A DNA stretch of 45,087 nt from Microcaldota archaeon (GTDB lineage Archaea > Micrarchaeota > Micrarchaeia > Norongarragalinales > UBA8480), in contig JAHFHC010000008.1 in the NCBI GenBank assembly GCA_023247085.1, positions 1 through 45,087 on the forward strand. Reading direction: 5' to 3'. The translations under genes were made by a program, and so were the position numbers. Positions within the stretch are counted from its first letter, which is position 1. The number at the start of each line of letters is the position of its first letter. This document shows positions 24,215-29,387 of this stretch, piece after piece. The notes beneath the pieces were generated by a model that did no database searches, was not told where the DNA came from, and worked only from the letters and a program-made list of their open reading frames with translations.

Positions 24215-24997
24215 ATGGCTTTCGCATTATTCTCGGCAAACCTGCCAACAGCCAAATACGAAGCCAAGTTAGACAACCCATCTAAACCCCAATTGATTCA
24301 AGAAATCGCCAATTTCAGCCACGTCATCTCAGCAAACATATACGCTTATTCGCCAATCGACTACAAAAAAGTAGCTGCCGTTTGCCCCAAAATCACTACT
24401 CCCGCTAACCTCAAACAAACCCTCTCCACTCTTTCTCCAACCAAAATCTTTGAACTAGTTAAACCCGCAATTACACTTCAACTAGCTGAACCAACCGACG
24501 AATCACTATTAAAAAAGTTTAAAGAAAAACAAAAAGCACTTGCAGAAATCGCAGTAAGTGCCTTTATTCACGCTTTGTTTGTTCAAGTTTACCCACAAAA
24601 ATTCAGCCAAAACGGCTCGCCAACTAACAAAGAAGTGAGAATCGCTTCAAATTTACCCGAATGGTTCATTGTAAAAAAAGTCGATGTACAAAAAGCAGAA
24701 CCAAAAGAAGTACTAATGACCATGTCAAGCATGTACAACTCACTACACTCAAAATACGGCGACTTAACCCAACTATCATCAACTACCCCCGAACAAACCA
24801 GAAAATCATACGCAAACTTACTCACCGTACTATCCAACCTCCCAACTGGAACCGACTTCGAAAACGAATGGAAAACCTTTAGCTTGCTATCTAACTCAGG
24901 ATTCCCACCAATCCCATCAACAGTAACAATCGGAGAACTATACCCCGAAATAAAAATTCCAAAACCACGCGGCAACTTTGGCAAAAAGAAAAAGTAA
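24215..24997 (+). CDS. Uncharacterised basic protein at the end of the exosome operon
   Basis: A 260-residue soluble protein that I do not recognise, starting 13 bases after the L37Ae stop and so almost certainly co-transcribed with it. Residues 1-90 are mixed helical (KPQLIQEIANFSHVISANIY), a Lys-rich helix lies around 90-125, and the C-terminal end is PKPRGNFGKKKK, a basic tail suited to RNA contact. No zinc ligands, signal peptide or membrane helix are visible. In many archaea this position holds RpoP, a Pcc1-like protein or prefoldin; it resembles none of them. Codon use matches its neighbours. A role in RNA metabolism or ribosome work is only inferred from location. Confidence 0.7.
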   Translation: MAFALFSANLPTAKYEAKLDNPSKPQLIQEIANFSHVISANIYAYSPIDYKKVAAVCPKITTPANLKQTLSTLSPTKIFELVKPAITLQLAEPTDESLLKKFKEKQKALAEIAVSAFIHALFVQVYPQKFSQNGSPTNKEVRIASNLPEWFIVKKVDVQKAEPKEVLMTMSSMYNSLHSKYGDLTQLSSTTPEQTRKSYANLLTVLSNLPTGTDFENEWKTFSLLSNSGFPPIPSTVTIGELYPEIKIPKPRGNFGKKKK

Positions 24998-25095
24998 CCA
25001 GCTCCGATAAAAGTCTTTTAATTCTAATACCACTCTAAAAAACTACAAGCCACAATGGGGGATTGGGCTAGCCTGGCTATGCTTCCAGCTTTGGG

Positions 25096-25161
25096 AGAGC
25101 CTTTTCTTTTTTACAAAAAAGAAAAGCCTCGGGAAAAGAAAAAACCCGTACGCTCAAAAAA
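25096..25161 (+). other. tRNA-Pro intron 1 (position 37/38) with long hairpin
   Basis: Contains a perfect 12-bp stem, CTTTTCTTTTTT (25101-25112) with AAAAAAGAAAAG (25115-25126), followed by GGG-AAAAGAAAAAA-CCC (25131-25147). The T-rich arm could pair with either A-rich arm. A closely related sequence occurs at 25359-25397. Confidence 0.7.
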
Positions 25162-25176
25162 AGCTGGAGACCTGAG

Positions 25177-25233
25177 TCAACCTTTTCTTTTCAAAAAGAA
25201 AATGTTGATGAAAAGAAAAATAGGTTGCAGGTA
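25177..25233 (+). other. tRNA-Pro intron 2 at the T-stem/T-loop junction
   Basis: The insert starts TCAACCTTTTCTTTTC and ends AGGTTGCAGGTA. CAACC (25178-25182) can pair with GGTTG (25223-25227), and ACCT with AGGT nearer the exon edge (25230-25232 region) in a bulge-helix-bulge-like arrangement. Interior T-rich and A-rich arms match the pattern of intron 1. The exact cut sites are ambiguous because T occurs on both sides. Confidence 0.65.
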
Positions 25234-25324
25234 TTCGAATCTCAGATCCCCCATTTATTTTTTTTGCAAAGAAAATGTGTATAGCTTTTTTAACATGGTT
25301 TATCCTATTTTTACTTGGAAAGTT

Positions 25325-25351
25325 CCCGCCTTAGCTCAACGGTAGAGCACT
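25325..25351 (+). pseudogene. Truncated 5' half of tRNA-Tyr
   Basis: Identical to tRNA-Tyr positions 1-26 (CCCGCCTTAGCTCAACGGTA and onward) with its promoter, but then continues TCAACGCGCG into a hairpin element (25359-25397) related to tRNA-Pro intron 1. No anticodon loop or 3' half follows before the second copy begins. It is most simply a broken duplicate. A transcribed 5' half for trans-splicing cannot be excluded, but no matching 3' half was seen. Confidence 0.65.
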
Positions 25352-25358
25352 CAACGCG

Positions 25359-25397
25359 CGCCTTTCTTTACAAAAGAAAGCCGCAGGGAAAGAAAGT
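25359..25397 (+). repeat. Hairpin element related to tRNA-Pro intron 1
   Basis: GCCTTTCTTTACAAAAGAAAG followed by CCGCAGGGAAAGAAAG has the same order of blocks as 25099-25143 inside tRNA-Pro intron 1: GCC, T-rich arm, AC loop, A-rich arm, GCC, GGG, second A-rich arm. It differs mainly in run lengths. It lies exactly where the duplicated tRNA-Tyr half is broken. Confidence 0.6.
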
Positions 25398-25445
25398 GTG
25401 TATAGCTTTTTTAACGCTCTTTATCCTATTTTTACTTGGAAAGTT

Positions 25446-25553
25446 CCCGCCTTAGCTCAACGGTAGAGCACCCCGCTGTAGCACTGTAATCTCACTTTTA
25501 AAAGTGAGACAATAGAAACGGGGCGGTTGTTGGTTCAAATCCGACAGGCGGGA
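25446..25553 (+). tRNA. tRNA-Tyr (GUA) with canonical intron
   Basis: Acceptor CCCGCCT (25446-25452) pairs with AGGCGGG (25546-25552), and A73 is 25553. D-arm is GCTC/GAGC with GG in the loop. Anticodon stem CCCCG (25471-25475) pairs with CGGGG (25519-25523); anticodon GTA is at 25478-25480. T-arm GTTGG-TTCAAAT-CCGAC is good. An intron of about 36 nt (25482-25517) sits after position 37 and contains an 18-nt perfect palindrome, CTCACTTTTAAAAGTGAG (25491-25508). C1-G72 is the archaeal tyrosine identity pair. CCA is not encoded. Confidence 0.95.
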
Positions 25554-25589
25554 CTATAGTTTTTTATTGAGCTTAGTGTTACTTTTTCT

Positions 25590-26438
25590 ATGCCAGAAAA
25601 AAGTCGCGCATTTGTAATCGTGCCTAGAAAACCGCTTGTTATTCCAAAGCCAGTTAAACCGGCACACGAAGAGGTTACTGCCGGGCACGAAGACTTCTTA
25701 AAAGAAGATCCAGGTGAAGCAATTGAAGTGGGGGGGTACCATTTTGTCCGTCCACAAGGAGAGCATTTCAGGCATAGCCGGCCAACTTTCTCATTTGGAT
25801 CTAAGGACATAAAAGGGCAGCTAAGCGAAAATAAGGGTGTAGTAGCCATTTACACCCACCGTGGAGTTTTTGTGGGCAGTCCACGCCGTGGCTTTAAGGA
25901 TGCAGCTGCAAAAGTGGGAGTACATTAGCTATACCATGGGTGGCCGATTTATAGTTGGCGGGATGGAGATCCAGATACCGCGTATGTTCCGCATTCAAAT
26001 TATAGTGACTCGCCGTGGTTGTTTGAAAGAATTGATATGCGCACTGGCCGGTTGAAGCCAGAGTTCAAGCATCTTCTTGGCGAGCATAGTAAAAAAGTGA
26101 ACGAACCTGCTGAGCCGATTCAGGCTTTAATATCTGGAATTAAAGACGACCATGCAGCATTTCACGCGGTTCATGAAAGAATAGATGATGAAATCGCTTC
26201 TGCTTTTACTGCAACTGAAGCCTACAAACCAAGTCCAGCGGTTCTTGGCTACGTGGTTAAAAAATTAGGCTTATCCGCCGCTTCTACTCCAGCAGGCGTA
26301 AGAAAAGATTTGCAAGCACTTGCCAAGCGTTTTCACACTGATCGTTTAAAGGGAATAGATGAGACAAAACATCGCCGAGTAGTGAACTTGATAAATTCCG
26401 CGCGCGACTTTTTAAAACACCTTAAAAGCTTCGACTAA
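25590..26438 (+). pseudogene. Unknown gene interrupted by in-frame TAG; J-domain-like C-terminus
   Basis: The frame opens with ATG at 25590, runs 112 codons to a TAG at 25926-25928, then continues in the same frame for another 169 codons to 26438 without a further stop. The 30 codons after the TAG lack any start codon yet are rich in W, D, P and Y (HGWPIYSWRDGDPDTAYVPH), as expected of real coding sequence, so this looks like one 282-residue protein with an amber codon. A second product could start only at TTG 26019. Near the C-terminus DLQALAKRFHTDRLKG, then RRVVNLINSARDFLKHL resembles helices II-III of a DnaJ domain, with HTD in place of HPD. The N-terminal part is unrecognised. Amber is a common normal stop in this window, so a nonsense mutation is likelier than recoding. 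Confidence 0.65.
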
Positions 26439-26477
26439 CTGTCTTGCTTTTTAAATTTAGGTTTGTTTACTTTTTCT

Positions 26478-27071
26478 ATGGTTTCAAAGCAACGCATTCC
26501 TTTTCAATTCGTCGAACGCAAGGCTGGTTTTAGAATAATTGCTGGAAAACCCATTGACATTAAGGCAGCTCTCTCAAAAGATATTGCCCGAAGTGCAAAA
26601 GTGCCTCTTACTTATATTCAACCTACTGGTCAAGTTGGAACACATGGCGTAATTGACTTTAGTGTGAAACCTGCGAGGCATATGTTGTTGTGGATTATAC
26701 CTAAGTATATTATGAATCATGAATTGCGCTTCAGATTACTTGATGCAATTGCTGGAGAAGAACTAGTCGGCCACATTGAAGGGCGTGGAGTTCCGCTCGA
26801 ATATCAATCTCAGCCAGGACAATCTGCAGGTGAAAAGCTTAACATTGGAAAACGGTTATGGGGTAGGGCAATTCGCCACCTTCGCAAGCAAGGCGTTAAA
26901 CTCGTTTTTGCTTCAACTCAACATGATAACGCGCTTAAAAGCCAGCTTGACATGGGAATGCAAGTACTTTACCATGATCCTTCGGGGTTCTTTATAACTG
27001 CAATGCCATTAGATCGCCGCCCGCCTAAGGAACGCCGAGCAGTTTTACTTACCCGCGGTCAACCACGCTAA
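26478..27071 (+). CDS. GNAT-like N-acetyltransferase domain protein
   Basis: A 197-residue protein. The centre carries a GNAT-like motif A (NIGKRLWGRAIRHLRKQGVKLVFASTQHDNALKSQL, about residues 117-152) followed by DMGMQVLYHD, the usual region after the acetyl-CoA loop. The first 100 residues are unassigned. Substrate unknown. The ATG at 26478 is preceded by TTTAAATTTAGG about 22-30 nt upstream, so the mRNA is probably leaderless. The 5' context TTACTTTTTCTATG is shared with the gene at 25590. Its 3' end overlaps the convergent Nudix gene by 23 bases. Confidence 0.6.
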   Translation: MVSKQRIPFQFVERKAGFRIIAGKPIDIKAALSKDIARSAKVPLTYIQPTGQVGTHGVIDFSVKPARHMLLWIIPKYIMNHELRFRLLDAIAGEELVGHIEGRGVPLEYQSQPGQSAGEKLNIGKRLWGRAIRHLRKQGVKLVFASTQHDNALKSQLDMGMQVLYHDPSGFFITAMPLDRRPPKERRAVLLTRGQPR

Positions 27072-27453
27072 AAGCTTTTTCAATCGTCCTTATCATTTCG
27101 ATTGTAGAAGCAATTTTTTCACCGTGTTGTAACCAGTGAAATTCGCTGTGTTCATTGCTTAAACGTAATCCGGAAATATCATTGCAAGTAACTAGGTAGT
27201 CAATCTCAATGCATTGCACTCCTCCGCTCATCCAACTCCACACGTTGAATGGTTGAAGCGCATTTATTTCAAGGCTAGTTTCTTCACGAAATTCGCGCTT
27301 CAAAGCAGTAACTGGATCTTCACCAAATTCAACTTTGCCGCCTGGAATTTCCCAAAAGCCGGGTAGAAACTTTTTTGACTCACTACGCTTTACTGTAAGT
27401 AACTTTCCACTTGCAAATAATGCACCGCCAACAAGTACGACAAACTCGCCCAT
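27049..27453 (-). CDS. Nudix hydrolase
   Basis: A 134-residue MutT/Nudix hydrolase that cleaves nucleoside diphosphate-X compounds. The Nudix box is complete: GGKVEFGEDPVTALKREFREETSLEI (about residues 38-63), giving the GX5EX7REUXEEXGU pattern with Ser for the last Gly. The preceding KKFLPGFWEIPGG is typical of MutT-like enzymes acting on oxidised or damaged nucleotides. It converges with and slightly overlaps the GNAT-like gene. Confidence 0.92.
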   Translation of the reverse strand: MGEFVVLVGGALFASGKLLTVKRSESKKFLPGFWEIPGGKVEFGEDPVTALKREFREETSLEINALQPFNVWSWMSGGVQCIEIDYLVTCNDISGLRLSNEHSEFHWLQHGEKIASTIEMIRTIEKAFSVVDRG

Positions 27454-27527
27454 AATTACCCCTCAAAGCCTCACAGCGCCAACATATAAAAACTTCCGTT
27501 TGACAACTAATTCTATAATATCTAATT

Positions 27528-27575
27528 GTGACACAAATAGTGACAAAAACAAAATTGAACTAAACGTGACAAAAT
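27528..27575. promoter_or_regulatory. GTGACA direct repeats upstream of tRNA-Asp
   Basis: GTGACA followed by A/C-rich sequence occurs at 27528, 27540 and 27566 in the 144-bp gap between the Nudix gene start and tRNA-Asp. The first two copies are 12 bp apart. It could be a regulator site for the divergent Nudix gene or part of the tRNA promoter; no factor is known. The rest of the gap shows only A/T-rich promoter-like sequence. Confidence 0.3.
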
Positions 27576-27597
27576 TAGTTAAATAGTGCATTTCAAT

Positions 27598-27670
27598 GCC
27601 TTGGTGGTGTAGTGGCCTAGCATTCAAGATTGTCACTCTTGCGACCCGGGTTCGATTCCCGGCCAAGGCG
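27598..27670 (+). tRNA. tRNA-Asp (GUC)
   Basis: Acceptor GCCTTGG pairs with CCAAGGC and position 73 is G, the aspartate identity base. Anticodon arm CAAGA-TTGTCAC-TCTTG gives GTC. T-arm is CCGGG-TTCGATT-CCCGG. It is intronless and CCA is not encoded. It ends two bases before the stop of the minus-strand swivel protein. Confidence 0.95.
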
Positions 27671-27672
27671 CT

Positions 27673-29187
27673 TTATTCTTTTATTTTTTTGACTATTCCG
27701 TGGACTGCGTCTACTTGTACTTTATCTCCATCTTTTAACCACTTTGTGGATACTTTTGTTCCAATGATACATGGTTTTTGTAATTCTCTACTGACAATAG
27801 CGGCGTGACAGGTAATTCCGCCGTCATCTGTGATAATAGCTGATGCAATTTTCATTGCTGAAATTAGATTTGGGTTTGTTGCCCTAGATACGAGGACGTT
27901 GCCTGCAGAGAATTTAGCTAGATCGCTCGCTGAGTTAACTATTTTAACTTCTCCGAACGCAATGCCGGCAAAAGCAGTTGACCCCCGGATTTCGTTTTGT
28001 TCAAGTAGATTTGTAGTGCGTTCTGCAATATTCTCGCAGAGTTTTTTGGCGGTTTTTCCAGTGAAAAATACGGCGTCGTTTTCAAAAGTGGCTACGCAAA
28101 AACTAGCGCGTCGCGTAACTTCCTGAAGATCGATTTTTCCATTTATTGCGTTTGTAAGTTCTTGGATAGTCATGAACCTCGCTTGACGTGGTGAAGTTCC
28201 GATGCGTTTTGCAATTTCTTTTAAAACAGGATAATAATTGCAACTAGCTTCAAAAATAACTTCTTTTCTAAGCGCTTTCAAATATCCAAATGTCTTGGTA
28301 ACTTCTATCCAGTAAAGCTCCTCTTCAGTTAACTCTAAAATAGAAACTAGTCGTTTTTGTTCGGCAACTAGATTTTTTTCTGCTAGTTCGAGGCCGGCTA
28401 TTTTGTTGTATGGTTCTACTTTGCTTTTAGCTAATGCCGCAAGCGCTTCAATGAAGTATTCTTTCACCAGTACCATCGGTCCATCGTACTGGAATTGTAG
28501 CCACTTGTATTTTTCAACGTGCTTGTCTACTAAGTTTTGAATGTCTTTGAATTCGTGCAATCTGGTGGTGATCTCACTCAGTGGCCTGTTGAATAGTTTG
28601 CATGTTTCCTTTGACTTTTTAATGCTGGCTAAAATTGCGTATAGTTCAAAGTCTTGTTGTGCTAGTTTAGTGCGTTTGTTTGGTGTTGTTAATGTTGAAA
28701 AGGCAAAGGCTACTGAAACCTGCTTAGTTAGAACTGCTTTTTTACTTGCCAAGACCTTCATTATCTTGTTAGAAAGCGAAAAATGCTCGAAATCAATATG
28801 GTTAATGATATGCCCCCATTTGTTCATCTCGACCCATAGTAAAAACATTTTTTTGTAATAGCTTAACAATTCATCTGAAGGTGTTATTTTTACTTCAAGC
28901 GAATTCATTTTGTAGCCGTGTCCCTCGACTATTGCAATACTCCTCTCGCTTTTTGAAACTAAATTGTCGAAGAAATCCCGATCACCTAGTTTTTTCAATA
29001 CTGCTAAACCCGCGTTTTCATAATTTTCAAGCAAAGTAGCTGGCCTAGACTGCCTTTCGGCATATTGCACAATCCAGCGCTCCTTAACTCCAGTTACATC
29101 GTGTGCATTACAAGCTGCCGTGAAGTAAGCTGCGTCGTGAATAAACGGGCTCAGTTCGTCTACATCAATAATAGTCCACTTTTTCAT
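27673..29187 (-). CDS. Phosphohistidine-swivel protein lacking ATP-grasp domain (paralogue 1)
   Basis: A 504-residue protein whose C-terminal 95 residues are the PEP-utilising-enzyme mobile (swivel) domain: FAGIAFGEVKIV, VLVSRATNPNLISAMKIASAIITDDGG, then the phospho-His loop ITCHAAIVSREL and KPCIIGT. In PEP synthase and rifampin phosphotransferase this His shuttles phosphate between an ATP-grasp site and a PEP or substrate site. Here no ATP-grasp or PEP-barrel domain is present. The N-terminal 400 residues are mostly helical with blocks shared with the paralogue at 41578: WVEMNKWGHIINHIDFEHF, W-x-QF-x-YDGP, YWIEVTKTFGYLKALRK. It resembles the helical linker of PEP-synthase-like proteins only loosely. 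Reaction unknown. Confidence 0.8.
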   Translation of the reverse strand: MKKWTIIDVDELSPFIHDAAYFTAACNAHDVTGVKERWIVQYAERQSRPATLLENYENAGLAVLKKLGDRDFFDNLVSKSERSIAIVEGHGYKMNSLEVKITPSDELLSYYKKMFLLWVEMNKWGHIINHIDFEHFSLSNKIMKVLASKKAVLTKQVSVAFAFSTLTTPNKRTKLAQQDFELYAILASIKKSKETCKLFNRPLSEITTRLHEFKDIQNLVDKHVEKYKWLQFQYDGPMVLVKEYFIEALAALAKSKVEPYNKIAGLELAEKNLVAEQKRLVSILELTEEELYWIEVTKTFGYLKALRKEVIFEASCNYYPVLKEIAKRIGTSPRQARFMTIQELTNAINGKIDLQEVTRRASFCVATFENDAVFFTGKTAKKLCENIAERTTNLLEQNEIRGSTAFAGIAFGEVKIVNSASDLAKFSAGNVLVSRATNPNLISAMKIASAIITDDGGITCHAAIVSRELQKPCIIGTKVSTKWLKDGDKVQVDAVHGIVKKIKE

Positions 29188-29387
29188 TAGTTAATCCATA
29201 GCGCTGGCAGCTTTAAAATCACTTTTAATTATAGAATCTCTACTGCTTTTTTCTTCCACGGAGTTATCCTCATGTTTATTTTCTTTGTGCCAAAATGCCG
29301 TACTAACTAGTTCACAACCATTTTGTTCGCTTCGCCTTGGCGCTTTTTATTTTGTAACTTCGTACAACTTTCTGTGGATCTTTTGAA
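29188..29387. promoter_or_regulatory. Divergent 200-bp intergenic region
   Basis: Separates the minus-strand swivel gene from the plus-strand P-type ATPase gene and must hold both promoters. Near 29337-29352 CGCC-TT-GGCG followed by a T-run could form a small hairpin on the plus strand. No RNA gene was recognised. Confidence 0.35.

Larger units (their letters stand above)
25057..25253 (+). tRNA. tRNA-Pro (UGG) interrupted by two introns
   Basis: The acceptor stem GGGGGAT (25057-25063) pairs with ATCCCCC (25246-25252) and A73 is 25253; CCA is not encoded. The anticodon stem is CCAGC (25085-25089) with GCTGG (25163-25167), and the loop TTTGGG gives anticodon TGG at 25092-25094. Intron 1 (about 25096-25161, 66 nt) lies at the canonical 37/38 position. 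The T-stem CTGAG (25172-25176) pairs with CTCAG (25241-25245) and the T-loop is TTCGAAT (25234-25240). These are separated by intron 2 (about 25177-25233, 57 nt) at position 53/54 or 54/55. Removing both gives a complete cloverleaf with a 4-nt variable loop. The D-stem is weak. Intron edges may be off by one or two bases. Confidence 0.85.
25268..25471 (+). repeat. Tandem duplication of tRNA-Tyr promoter and 5' half
   Basis: Bases 25268-25350 recur at 25389-25471, offset 121 bp. They are nearly identical except for a small block (ACATGGT versus ACGCTCT). Each copy contains A/T-rich promoter sequence (TATCCTATTTTTACTTGG) and the first 26 bases of tRNA-Tyr. The copies diverge exactly at the top of the anticodon stem. 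Confidence 0.88.

Noticed and set aside
25325-25380. Functional split tRNA-Tyr 5' half
   Set aside because: An intact tRNA-Tyr lies 95 bp downstream and no 3' half was found; kept only as a low-weight possibility.
25926-25928. TAG read as pyrrolysine
   Set aside because: TAG is a frequent normal terminator in this window and no pyl genes are visible; a nonsense change is simpler.
29337-29352. Rho-independent-like terminator before the P-type ATPase gene
   Set aside because: No plus-strand gene ends upstream of it; the short stem is probably chance.
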